Assembly (NCBI RefSeq): GCF_000472785.1
Contig: NZ_AXAL01000022.1
Location: 74,810-138,809 of the forward strand
Direction of reading: 5' to 3'
DNA: 64,000 bases
Source of the DNA: Mesorhizobium loti CJ3sym
GTDB lineage: Bacteria; Pseudomonadota; Alphaproteobacteria; Rhizobiales; Rhizobiaceae
In this document: one piece after another, positions 16,193-24,453 of the stretch
Position numbering within the stretch: the stretch's first letter is position 1
How the letters are laid out: the number at the start of each line of letters is the position of its first letter
Translations under genes and position numbers: made by a program
The notes under the pieces: model-generated
What the model saw: the letters and a program-made list of their open reading frames with translations, nothing else
What the model was told of the DNA's origin: nothing
The model's database searches: none

Positions 16193-16698
16193 TCCATGTC
16201 TGCTCGCTGGCGAAGATCGAGGAAACGGTGGCAAGGACCGGTGCCGACCGGGTATTGTCGCTGCTCTCCGCTGGAACGGAGGTGGTCCGCCCGGCCTCGA
16301 TAGCGAGAGAAAACCATCTTCACCTGGTCATGCACGATATCGCGGTGGCGCAGGACGGCATGACCATGCCGGGCGAGGAGCATGTCCGCAATCTGCTCGA
16401 TTTCGCGCGCCGCTGGGACCGGGCAAGGCCGATGGTGGTGCATTGCTATGCCGGCATCAGCCGCTCGACCGCTTCGGCCTATATCATCGCCGCCGCACTG
16501 GCGCCGAAACGCGACGAGGTCGAGCTGGCCCGGACGTTGCGGGCGCTGTCGCCCTCGGCGACGCCCAATCCGCGGCTGATTGCCGTGGCTGACGCGCTGC
16601 TTGACCGCAATGGCCGCATGATCGAAGCGATCGAATCGATCGGGCGCGGTGCGGATGCGTTTGAGGGCGCGCCGTTTGCGCTGAAGATTGATGAGTAG
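16189..16698 (+). CDS. Tyrosine-phosphatase-like protein coupled to cobC
   Basis: This 169-residue protein has the dual-specificity phosphatase P-loop VHCYAGISRSTASAY (HCX5R, about residues 84-93). Upstream, a VMHDIAVAQDGMTMPGEEH segment occupies the position of the general-acid loop. It lacks a signal peptide. The start overlaps the cobC stop by 4 nt (ATGA), so it is the second gene of a cobC unit. The substrate is unknown; the coupling hints at a phosphate compound of side-chain or nucleotide-loop metabolism, but protein phosphatase activity is equally possible. Confidence 0.8.
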   Translation: MIHVCSLAKIEETVARTGADRVLSLLSAGTEVVRPASIARENHLHLVMHDIAVAQDGMTMPGEEHVRNLLDFARRWDRARPMVVHCYAGISRSTASAYIIAAALAPKRDEVELARTLRALSPSATPNPRLIAVADALLDRNGRMIEAIESIGRGADAFEGAPFALKIDE

Positions 16699-16735
16699 CC
16701 ACTCGACCCCGTGAGATTAGCCGAAGCTTCTCCGC

Positions 16736-16924
16736 CTTCGTCATCCACGGGCGGAGCAGGAGCGAAGCTCCGTCGCGGCGACCCGAGGATCCATGCCGCG
16801 CCATCGGCCGTAGAGTGCAACAGAGCAGAATGCTGCACCGTTGTGGCGCTTCCGAGTCCCGGCATGGATCCCGGGGGTCTGCGCTGCGTCGCTACGCTCC
16901 TTGCTTCGCCCCAGGATGACGAAG
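16736..16924. repeat. Long imperfect inverted repeat in intergenic space
   Basis: The arms 16736-16798 (CTTCGTCATCC ... GGATCCATGCCG) and 16860-16924 (CGGCATGGATCC ... GGATGACGAAG) are near-complementary over about 63 bp with a 61-bp spacer. This looks like a dispersed, non-autonomous repeat of the kind found between rhizobial genes. It sits between the convergent phosphatase and creatininase genes, where RNA folding could also end transcription. Confidence 0.7.
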
Positions 16925-16982
16925 TCCGGGGCTTCTGCCAATCTCAGAAGGGTGCGATGCGTATCTGTGTCAGGCAACCATC

Positions 16983-17786
16983 CTACTTCAGCCACTCCGC
17001 AAGCTTTGCCTTGCGCACATCCCTGACCAGGCTGATGAAGCCGTCGGCCTGATGCTCCGCCGTCAGTTGGCCTTTTTCGGCCGTTGCGATGCTGGCGTCG
17101 CCGACCACGCCGTTCGGGTTGAGATCGCTGGCGATCCAGGCGAAGGCGTGGGTGCCGGTGTGGCGAAGCAGCGCAAATTCCTGCTCGGCCCTGGCGACGT
17201 TCGAAACGAAATTGTCGGCCTTGGCCATGTCGACGAGATCTGGCCGGAAATGCAGCATCAGCGACGTCTCGACATCGCCGCCATGGATGCCGTGGCGGTC
17301 CTCGAGTTCGGTGTACATGCCGGCCGGGCGGCCAAAGCGCTGCCAGCTGGTTTTCACGGCCAGCATCTTTTCGCGCACGCGCAACTCGCGCGTGATGATG
17401 CCCATGATCTCCTCATTGCCGCCATGCGAATTGACGACGATCAGCTTGCGCACGCCGGCGCGCGCGATCGACAGGCCAAGCTCGGTCCAGGCCTCGACCA
17501 GCGTCGTTGCCGGCAAGGTGAGGGTGCCCGGCGCATGCAGATGCTCGTTCGACTTGCCCACCGCCTGGACCGGCAAGATGCGGATGTCGAGATCGTCTGG
17601 CAGGCGGGCGATCACCGTGTCGAGCATGCCGTTCATGATCGAGGTGTCGGTCGAGACCGGCAAATGCGGTCCATGCTGCTCGATCGCCGCCACCGGCAGC
17701 ACGGCGATCGTCGCCTCGGGATTGATCGAGGCATATTCGGTGGTCCGGTAGTCCCCCCACCAAACGCGTCTTTTGGCTGCGGTCAT
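16983..17786 (-). CDS. Creatininase-family amidohydrolase
   Basis: This 267-residue metal-dependent cyclic amidase is of the creatininase/FAPy-deformylase family. Likely metal ligands are visible in AAIEQHGPHLPVSTDT (Glu, His, Asp), VVNSHGGNEE (His) and GIHGGDVETSLML (Glu). The ATG at 17786 follows GAGG; a TTG five codons earlier is possible. Family members open creatinine, act on formamidopyrimidines, or process peptides. It is followed... in its own orientation preceded by the ridA gene (55 nt away) and both lie divergent from a pyrimidine-type ABC/deaminase operon, so a cyclic N-heterocycle is a fair guess for the substrate. Confidence 0.82.
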   Translation of the reverse strand: MTAAKRRVWWGDYRTTEYASINPEATIAVLPVAAIEQHGPHLPVSTDTSIMNGMLDTVIARLPDDLDIRILPVQAVGKSNEHLHAPGTLTLPATTLVEAWTELGLSIARAGVRKLIVVNSHGGNEEIMGIITRELRVREKMLAVKTSWQRFGRPAGMYTELEDRHGIHGGDVETSLMLHFRPDLVDMAKADNFVSNVARAEQEFALLRHTGTHAFAWIASDLNPNGVVGDASIATAEKGQLTAEHQADGFISLVRDVRKAKLAEWLK

Positions 17787-17841
17787 GTCATGCCTCTTCA
17801 ATGGTCAGGGGAGACCTAACGCGGGAAGTGCCTTCTGTCGA

Positions 17842-18225
17842 TCATCCAGCCGCGATGGCTTCGACCTCGACCTTGAATTCGGGCCGGGCAAATCCGCTGA
17901 CGATCATCAGCGTCGAGGCCGGCGCCGGGCTCGAAAACAACCGGTCGCGAACGTCCATATAGGGGCGCAGATGCGCGCGGTCGGTGACATAGGCGTTGAT
18001 GCGCACGATATCTCCTAGTCCCAGCCCCGCCTCGCCGAGTACCGCGGCGATGTTGCGGAAGCAGAGCTCGGCCTGCGCGCCGGCGTCTTCGGGAATCTGG
18101 TCGTCCGCCGTGACGGCGACCTGGCCTGAGCACAGCACCAGCCGCTTGCCCGGGGGCACCTCGACACCATGGCTGTAACGGGCAAAGGGCGGCTTGATCG
18201 ACTTGGGGGTGAGGAATTTAAACAT
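17842..18225 (-). CDS. RidA-family protein (enamine/imine deaminase)
   Basis: This 127-residue YjgF/YER057c/UK114 protein shows LVLCSGQVAVTADDQIPEDA, QAELCFRNIAAVLGEAGLG, VRINAYVTDRAHLRPYMDVR and a C-terminal KVEVEAIAAG. Archetypal RidA has a catalytic Arg near IPxxP and a final PxxxVEIE; the Arg-containing YVTDR/YMDVRDR region is present but the end is EVEAIA. It may be a catabolic subgroup (RutC-like) rather than housekeeping RidA. It is upstream of the creatininase-like gene on the same strand and probably shares its promoter in the 265-bp divergent region up to 18490. Confidence 0.85.
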   Translation of the reverse strand: MFKFLTPKSIKPPFARYSHGVEVPPGKRLVLCSGQVAVTADDQIPEDAGAQAELCFRNIAAVLGEAGLGLGDIVRINAYVTDRAHLRPYMDVRDRLFSSPAPASTLMIVSGFARPEFKVEVEAIAAG

Positions 18226-18490
18226 GACAGTCTCCTAGATGCCGCCAGCCTAGGGCGGCATGTGTTGCAGCTTCAAGATGGCGGTGCAAGTTCCCGGTGC
18301 GATTGTGGACAGGCGTTTAAAAAATAGGCACGATGCCTCCGGTGCAGCACGACCTTTCCGGCTTTCGCAGATGGCTGTGGTGCAGGCGGGCGGGTCCCGG
18401 CGCGAGGCGCCGGTGGCATGTGTCTTGCTTCTTGAATCTTTGGTGTCGAGCCTGGCGCGTGGCGCCGGAGCAAACAGAGGGTGGTTGTCG

Positions 18491-19495
18491 ATGTACGCAA
18501 AACAGAAGATCTCGGTGGCGGTGGTGGCCTTGCTGGCGGCCAGCACGCTGGGTGCCGCGGCGAATGAAAAAGTCACCTTCGGCACCAACTGGTTGGCCGA
18601 GCCGGAGCACGGCGGCTACTACCAGGCCGTGGCGGATGGCACCTACGCCGCCTGCGGCCTGGACGTCACCATTATGCAGGGCGGCCCGCAGGTCAGCGGC
18701 CGGCCGATGCTTTTGGCCGGCAAGATCGATTTCTACATGGGCGGCAATCTGCTGTCGGCCTTCGACGCCGTCCAGCAAGGCATTCCGATGCGCGTGGTGG
18801 CCGCCGACTTCCAGAAGGACCCGCAGGTCATCATGTCCCATCCCGGCGAGGGGCTGGACAAGTGGGAAGATCTGAAGAACGCCGACCAGTACATATTGGG
18901 TGATGAGGGCGTGCAAACCTTCTTCCAGTGGATGGTCACTGCGCTCGGCTTCGACGCCGCCAAGCGCGCACCCTACACCTACAACACCGCTCCGTTCCTC
19001 GCCAACAAGAAGTCGATCCAGCAGGGCTACGTCACCTCGGAGCCGTTCGCGGTCAAGAAGGAAGGCGGCTTCGTGCCGAACCAGTTCCTACTCGCCGACT
19101 ATGGCTGGGACACGTACTCGACGACGATCGAGGTGATGCAGGACACGATCGACAAGAAGCCGGAGGTCGTCCAGTGCTTCGTCGATGGCTCGGCCAAGGG
19201 CTGGTACAAGTACCTCTACGGCGACAACAAGGCCGCCAACGACATGATCAAGAAAGACAATCCTGACATGACGGACGACCAGATCGCCTTCTCGATCGAG
19301 CAGATGAAGAAGTTCGGCCTTGCCGATTCCGGCGACACGGAAAAGCTCGGCATCGGCGCCATGACCGACGCGCGGATCAAGAGTTTTTACGACAAGATGG
19401 TCAAGGCCAAGGTCACGCCTGCAGGCATCGACATCACCAAGGGCTACACGCTGGCCTTCGTCAACAAGGGCGTCGGGCTCGATCTGAAGAAATAG
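18491..19495 (+). CDS. ABC transporter substrate-binding protein, NMT1/THI5-like
   Basis: This periplasmic binding protein of 334 residues has the signal peptide MYAKQKISVAVVALLAASTL, cleaved near GAAA. The NMT1/THI5 domain starts with VTFGTNWLAEPEHGGYYQAV. GGPQVSGRPMLLAGKIDFYM, MSHPGEGLDKWEDLKNAD, and YVTSEPFAVKKEGGFVPNQF follow. Family members carry pyrimidine thiamine precursors (ThiY), riboflavin, sulfonates or nitrate-type ligands. No TPP or FMN riboswitch is seen in the 265-bp leader. The cytosine-deaminase-like gene downstream favours a pyrimidine or related ring as ligand. The ATPase gene follows after 11 nt. Confidence 0.85.
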   Translation: MYAKQKISVAVVALLAASTLGAAANEKVTFGTNWLAEPEHGGYYQAVADGTYAACGLDVTIMQGGPQVSGRPMLLAGKIDFYMGGNLLSAFDAVQQGIPMRVVAADFQKDPQVIMSHPGEGLDKWEDLKNADQYILGDEGVQTFFQWMVTALGFDAAKRAPYTYNTAPFLANKKSIQQGYVTSEPFAVKKEGGFVPNQFLLADYGWDTYSTTIEVMQDTIDKKPEVVQCFVDGSAKGWYKYLYGDNKAANDMIKKDNPDMTDDQIAFSIEQMKKFGLADSGDTEKLGIGAMTDARIKSFYDKMVKAKVTPAGIDITKGYTLAFVNKGVGLDLKK

Positions 19496-19506
19496 GCCAG
19501 CCCGGC

Positions 19507-20325
19507 ATGATGAGGGAAAAGGTGGCGCAAGCGCCGGACGTCACTCCGGCCTTGCTGGCGCTGAGGGGCGTCGGCAAGGTATTTTCCAATGGGGTGACGG
19601 CGCTGAGCGACGTCGACCTGACAATCCGGGAAGGCGATTTCCTCAGCCTCCTCGGCCCGTCCGGTTGCGGCAAGTCGACGGCGCTGCGGCTGATCGCGGG
19701 CCTGTCGACGCCGACCTCCGGCGTGCTCGACTGGCGCGGCGGCGGTTCACTCGACCGCGCCAATATCGGCTTCGTCTTCCAGGAGCCTACGCTGCTGCCC
19801 TGGGCCAGCGTCTTCGACAATGTCTGGCTGCCGCTCAGGCTAAAAGGTATTTCCCGCGCCAAGGCCGCGCCGGCGATCACCGAGATGCTGGCGCGGGTGC
19901 ACCTGACCGGCTTCGAGGACGCGGTGCCGCGCGAACTGTCGGGCGGCATGAAAATGCGCGTGTCGATCGCGCGCGCCATGGTGACCAAGCCGCGCGTGCT
20001 GTTGATGGACGAGCCGTTCGCCGCATTGGACGAGATCACTCGCTTCAAGCTCAACAATGACCTTCTGGAGCTGTGGCAGGACGAACGCTTCACCGTCGTC
20101 TTCGTCACCCACAGCGTCTTTGAAAGCGTCTTTCTCTCCAACCGCGTCGTCGTCATGGCAGCGCGGCCGGGCAGGGTGTTCGACGAACTCGCCATCGAGG
20201 CCGCCTATCCGCGCGACGAGGTGTTTCGCACTTCACCCGACTATGCGGCGCTATGCCGGCAGGCTTCCGACGTGCTGGTCAATGCCATCAATTCAACATC
20301 AGGCGGGCATCATGACGGCCATTGA
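19507..20325 (+). CDS. ABC transporter ATP-binding protein (NitT/TauT type)
   Basis: This 272-residue ATPase has Walker A GPSGCGKST (about 52-60), the Q-loop FVFQEPTLLPW, the signature LSGGMKMRVSIARA and Walker B VLLMDEPFAALDE, with the switch His in VTHSVFESV. The layout matches SsuB/TauB/ThiZ-type ATPases. It is the second gene of the importer and overlaps the permease start by 14 nt. Confidence 0.92.
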   Translation: MMREKVAQAPDVTPALLALRGVGKVFSNGVTALSDVDLTIREGDFLSLLGPSGCGKSTALRLIAGLSTPTSGVLDWRGGGSLDRANIGFVFQEPTLLPWASVFDNVWLPLRLKGISRAKAAPAITEMLARVHLTGFEDAVPRELSGGMKMRVSIARAMVTKPRVLLMDEPFAALDEITRFKLNNDLLELWQDERFTVVFVTHSVFESVFLSNRVVVMAARPGRVFDELAIEAAYPRDEVFRTSPDYAALCRQASDVLVNAINSTSGGHHDGH

Positions 20326-21163
20326 CGAGCGCACCCTCAAACTCGATCCCGAGGAAGCGCGCCGGGTACGGCAGGAGCGGTTCGAGCGCATCGGCCGCTG
20401 GGTGCTGCCGCTGGCGATCATGATCTTGGCGATCTGGCTGTGGGACCGCATCTGCGTCTGGAAAGAGATTCCGCAATATATCCTGCCGCGCCCCGGCGTG
20501 GTCTTGCAGACGCTCTACAACGATGCCGGGCTGCTATTCTCTTCGCTGCTGGTCACCTTGCGCATCACTTTCCTCAGCCTGGCTTTGGCTGTCATCGGCG
20601 GCGTTGGCCTGTCTGTGCTGTTTGCGCAATCGAAATGGGTCGAGATGTCGTTCTTCCCGTTCGCCATCGTGCTGCAGGTGACACCGATCGTGGCGATCTT
20701 TCCGCTGATCAACATCTATGTGAACAACCAGACGACCAAGCTTCTGCTCTGCGCCTGGATCGTCGCCTTCTTCCCGATCCTGTCCAACACGACGCTTGGC
20801 CTCAACTCGGTCGACCGCAATCTGCGCGACCTGTTCAAACTCAATGGCGCGACACGCTGGCAGCAATTGCGCTATCTCAGGCTGCCGGCGGCGATGCCGT
20901 ATTTCCTCGGCGGCTTGAAGATCGCCGGCGGTCTGTCGCTGATCGGCGCCGTGGTGGCCGAGTTCGTTGCCGGCACCACCGGCCAGTCGTCAGGGCTCGC
21001 CTCGCGCATCATCGAGGCCGGCTACCGGCTCAACGCGCCACGGCTGTTCGCGGCCTTGCTCCTGATCTCGCTCACCGGCATCCTGATCTTCCTCGTGCTG
21101 TCGCTGATTTCGCATCTCATTCTCAGGCGCTGGCATGAAAGCGCGCTGAAGCAGGAGCGCTAG
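20312..21163 (+). CDS. ABC transporter permease (NitT/TauT type)
   Basis: This 283-residue BPD_transp_1 permease has about six membrane helices. After a basic N-terminus comes WVLPLAIMILAIWLWDRICV. The EAA-type loop contact for the ATPase is in LFKLNGATRWQQLRYLRLPA (about 183-202). The last helices include LFAALLLISLTGILIFLVLS. The ATG at 20312 lies inside the ATPase gene. The importer is complete with the genes on either side. Confidence 0.9.
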   Translation: MTAIDERTLKLDPEEARRVRQERFERIGRWVLPLAIMILAIWLWDRICVWKEIPQYILPRPGVVLQTLYNDAGLLFSSLLVTLRITFLSLALAVIGGVGLSVLFAQSKWVEMSFFPFAIVLQVTPIVAIFPLINIYVNNQTTKLLLCAWIVAFFPILSNTTLGLNSVDRNLRDLFKLNGATRWQQLRYLRLPAAMPYFLGGLKIAGGLSLIGAVVAEFVAGTTGQSSGLASRIIEAGYRLNAPRLFAALLLISLTGILIFLVLSLISHLILRRWHESALKQER

Positions 21164-21167
21164 GCCC

Positions 21168-22469
21168 TTGATACCCAACGCAGGTTCATACTGGCTCGCC
21201 AACGCCCGGCTTCACGCGTCCCTGACGCCAGGGTTCGCCGCGACCTATGACAATGACGGGTTTACGCTCGCTGATATCGCTGTCGCAGACGGCAAGATTT
21301 CCGCCATCGCAGGGCATGATCGTGCAGTCGTATCCAGCGATGCTATCGACCTCGCCGGCCGCGTAATCTTGCCCTGTTTCGTCGATTGCCACACCCATAT
21401 CGACAAGGGCCACATCTGGCCGCGAAAACCGAACCCCGATGGCACGTTCATGGGTGCGCTGAACGCGGCCGGGGCCGACCGCGTCGCCCGCTGGAGTGCC
21501 GAGGACCTGGCCAAGCGCATGGATTTTTCGCTGCGCTCCGCCTATGCGCATGGCACCAGGGCGTTGCGCACCCATCTCGACAGCGTCGCGCCGCAGGAGG
21601 AAATCTCCTGGCCGGTGTTCGAGACGATGCGCGAGACATGGCGCGGGCGCATCGAGTTGCAGGGTGCCTGCCTGCTCGGCATCGAGGGCGTGCGCGACAA
21701 AAAGTGGTTTGACAGGCTGGCGAAACGGGTTGCCGCCGCCAAGGGCGTGCTTGGCGTCGTCACCTATATGGTGCCGGATCTGGAAGAACTGCTCGACCAT
21801 GTCTTCGCGCAAGCGATCAAGCATGGGCTCGACCTCGATTTTCATGCCGACGAGACCGACGACATTGCCGCGATCTCGCTGAAGAAGATCGCCGAAGCGG
21901 CACTTTGGAACGGCTTCGAGGGCAACATCCTCGTCGGCCATTGTTGCTCGCTGGCGCGGCAGCCTGACCTCGAGGTGCTGGACACGCTGGACAAGGTGGC
22001 GAAAGCCGGGCTGGCGGTGGTGTCGCTGCCGATGTGCAATCTCTATCTGCAGGATCGGCGTTCCGACGCCACCACACCGCGCTGGCGGGGCGTAACGTTG
22101 CTGCACGAGATGAAGGCGAGGGGCATTCCGGTCGCGGTCGCCTCCGACAACACGCGCGATCCCTTCTATGCCTATGGCGATCTCGACATGCTGGAGGTCT
22201 ACCGCATGGCGACGCGCATCCTGCATTTCGACCATCCGGTCGCCGACTGGCCGGAAGCGGTCGCCGCGACGCCGGCCAAGGTGATGCGGCTCGATGGCTT
22301 CGGCACGCTGGCGGCTGGCGGGGATGCCGATTTCATCCTGTTCAAAGGTCGAAGCTGGACCGAATTGCTGTCGCGGCCCGAATCGGATCGCATCGTCGTG
22401 CGCGCCGGCCGCGCGATCGACCGGCACTTGCCCGACTATGCCGAACTCGACGAGCTGATGGTGGAATGA
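21168..22469 (+). CDS. Cytosine-deaminase-like amidohydrolase
   Basis: This 433-residue metal-dependent amidohydrolase is of the CodA group and starts with TTG after GGAG. Metal and catalytic motifs are present: FVDCHTHIDKGH, the HADETDD segment that parallels HCDEIDD in E. coli CodA, VGHCCSLA and VASDNTRDPFYAYGDLDM. The C-terminal part returns to the small beta-sandwich (GTLAAGGDADFILFKGRSW). Members deaminate cytosine, creatinine, or N-heterocycles such as isoguanine or triazines. It directly follows the importer (4 nt) and overlaps the FAD gene by 4 nt, so it likely acts on the imported compound. Confidence 0.85.
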   Translation: MIPNAGSYWLANARLHASLTPGFAATYDNDGFTLADIAVADGKISAIAGHDRAVVSSDAIDLAGRVILPCFVDCHTHIDKGHIWPRKPNPDGTFMGALNAAGADRVARWSAEDLAKRMDFSLRSAYAHGTRALRTHLDSVAPQEEISWPVFETMRETWRGRIELQGACLLGIEGVRDKKWFDRLAKRVAAAKGVLGVVTYMVPDLEELLDHVFAQAIKHGLDLDFHADETDDIAAISLKKIAEAALWNGFEGNILVGHCCSLARQPDLEVLDTLDKVAKAGLAVVSLPMCNLYLQDRRSDATTPRWRGVTLLHEMKARGIPVAVASDNTRDPFYAYGDLDMLEVYRMATRILHFDHPVADWPEAVAATPAKVMRLDGFGTLAAGGDADFILFKGRSWTELLSRPESDRIVVRAGRAIDRHLPDYAELDELMVE

Positions 22470-23872
22470 TGGATGTTTCGGCGCTCAAACGCGATCTCGA
22501 CGGGATAAAATTCGACGACAATCCGGCCATCGTCCAGCAGAAGAGCCGCGATTTCTACTGGTACAGCCCGGTGCTGAAAAAGCAGCTCGACCATGTAACC
22601 GGCGACCTGATCGTGACACCGAAGACCGAGGCAGAGCTGATCCGTGTGCTTGCCGCTTGCCATCGGCATGGCATTCCGGTGACCCCGCGCGGCAGCGGCA
22701 CCGGCAATTATGGCCAGGCGATGCCGCTTTCGGGCGGCGTCGTGATCAATCTGGCCGAGATGAACGAGATCAAGTCGATTGCGCCGGGACGCGTGGTGAC
22801 TGGGCCGGGCGCGGTGCTGGCCGATATCGACAAGGCGACGCGGGCGCATTCCGGACAGGAGCTGCGGCTTTCGCCGTCCACCTACAACACGGCCTCAATC
22901 GGCGGCTTCATCGCCGGCGGCTCGGGCGGCGTTGGCTCGATCAATTTCGGCGGGTTGCGCGACTTCGGTAATGTGCTGCGGCTGCGTGTGGTGACGATGG
23001 AAGCCGAGCCGAAAGCGCTCGAACTCACCGGCGAGGATTTGCACAAGGTCACCCACGCCTACGGCACCAACGGCATCATTACGGAAGTCGAGATGCCGCT
23101 GACCGCGGCCTATGAATGGCTCGATGTCATTGTCGGCTTCGATGCCTTCATGGATGCGGCACGCTATGGCAATGCGTTGGCCTGCCAGGACGGCATCCTG
23201 ACCAAGCTGATCACGCCGATCGCCGCACCCGTGCCGCAGCTCTATTTCAAGCGGCACCAGAAATTTTTCAGGGAGGGGCAAAGCATCTGTGTTGTCATGG
23301 TGGCGCAACATGGGCTGGATGCTTTTCTAGCGTTCACCCGGCGTGCCGGCGGCGATGTGATCTTCAATGCCGCGACCGCGACACCCGAGGAGAAAAAAGG
23401 CCTGCCGCCGGCCTACGAGTTGGCCTGGAACCACACTACGCTGAGGGCGCTGCGCGTGGACCCTTCGATCACCTATCTGCAGTCGCTTTATCCCTTTCCC
23501 AACCAACTGGCGCTGGTCGAGAAGATGGACGCGATGTTTCCCGGCGAAGTGTTCTCGCATCTCGAATTCGTCCGGCTGGACGGCAACATCACCTGCTTCG
23601 GCCTGCCATTGGTGAAATTCACCAGCGAGGCGCGGCTTGACGAGATCGTGCGCCTGCATGAGGAGAATGGCTGCCCGATCTTCAACCCGCACCGCTACAC
23701 GCTGGAAGAGGGCGGCATGAAGCAGACGGATGCCGTGCAGCTCGCCTTCAAGCGCGAGACCGACCCGCAAGGCCTGCTCAATCCCGGCAAGATGATCGCT
23801 TGGGAAAATCCGGATTACGATTATCGTTCGGGAAGGACTTTTTTGTTCAAAGGGCTGCAGAGGGCAGGCTGA
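22466..23872 (+). CDS. FAD-binding oxidase/dehydrogenase (GlcD/VAO type)
   Basis: This 468-residue flavoenzyme has a PCMH-type FAD domain (about 45-225) with PVTPRGSGTGNYGQAMPLSG as the pyrophosphate-binding loop and STYNTASIGGFIAGGSGGVG as the second FAD contact. The cap domain follows, and the C-terminus has DPQGLLNPGKMIAWENP as in D-lactate and glycolate oxidases. ATGA overlap with the deaminase gene and a TGATG junction with the next gene show tight coupling. The substrate is unknown; it could be an alcohol or hydroxy acid derived from the imported ring. Confidence 0.82.
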   Translation: MMDVSALKRDLDGIKFDDNPAIVQQKSRDFYWYSPVLKKQLDHVTGDLIVTPKTEAELIRVLAACHRHGIPVTPRGSGTGNYGQAMPLSGGVVINLAEMNEIKSIAPGRVVTGPGAVLADIDKATRAHSGQELRLSPSTYNTASIGGFIAGGSGGVGSINFGGLRDFGNVLRLRVVTMEAEPKALELTGEDLHKVTHAYGTNGIITEVEMPLTAAYEWLDVIVGFDAFMDAARYGNALACQDGILTKLITPIAAPVPQLYFKRHQKFFREGQSICVVMVAQHGLDAFLAFTRRAGGDVIFNAATATPEEKKGLPPAYELAWNHTTLRALRVDPSITYLQSLYPFPNQLALVEKMDAMFPGEVFSHLEFVRLDGNITCFGLPLVKFTSEARLDEIVRLHEENGCPIFNPHRYTLEEGGMKQTDAVQLAFKRETDPQGLLNPGKMIAWENPDYDYRSGRTFLFKGLQRAG

Positions 23873-24453
23873 TGAACATCCTCGTCCTCTACGCGCATCC
23901 GGTCGAGACCAGCTTCAATGCCGGCCTGCACCGGTTGATCGTCGAGCGGCTGACGGCGGCGGGCCATAGTGTCGATGACTGCGACCTCTATGCCGAGGAT
24001 TTTGACCCCAGACTGACGCGCCAGGAGAGGCTGGACTATCACAACCCGCGCGGCGCCGCCGATCCCGCGGCACCGCATGTCGAGCGCCTATTGCGGGCCG
24101 ATGCGCTGGTGCTTTCCTATCCGGTCTGGAACTACGGCTTCCCGGCGATCCTGAAAGGTTTCTTCGATCGCGTCTTCCTGCCTGGCGTCTCGTTCAAGCT
24201 GGTCGATGGCAAGGTGCAGCCGTCGCTCCACAACATCAGGAAGGTCGCGGCGGTCACCACCTATGGCGGCAGCCGGTTCCGCGCCATCGTGATGGGCGAT
24301 CCGCCGCGCAAACTGATCAAGCGCATGCTGCGCGCCACGGTAAAGCCGGGCGCACCGGTGACCTATCTCGCGCACTACGCGATGAACCTGTCGACCGACC
24401 AAACACGGAAAGCCTTCATGTCGAAGGTTGCTGCGAGCATGGATGTGTTCTGA
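23872..24453 (+). CDS. NAD(P)H dehydrogenase (quinone)-like flavodoxin-fold protein 1
   Basis: This 193-residue flavodoxin-2 family protein opens MNILVLYAHPVETSFNAGLH, the FMN/FAD-binding start of NQO/KefF-type reductases. LVLSYPVWNYGFPAILKGFF (about 83-102) is the second flavin contact. It is one base-overlapped with the FAD oxidase and with its paralogue downstream. It may pass electrons between the oxidase and quinones or reduce a pathway intermediate. Confidence 0.85.
   Translation: MNILVLYAHPVETSFNAGLHRLIVERLTAAGHSVDDCDLYAEDFDPRLTRQERLDYHNPRGAADPAAPHVERLLRADALVLSYPVWNYGFPAILKGFFDRVFLPGVSFKLVDGKVQPSLHNIRKVAAVTTYGGSRFRAIVMGDPPRKLIKRMLRATVKPGAPVTYLAHYAMNLSTDQTRKAFMSKVAASMDVF

Noticed and set aside
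18240..18490. A TPP (thiamine) riboswitch before the NMT1/THI5-like binding protein gene
   Set aside because: I looked for the CTGAGA ... ACCC...GAACCTGAT pattern and found no match; only GC-rich stems without the conserved core.
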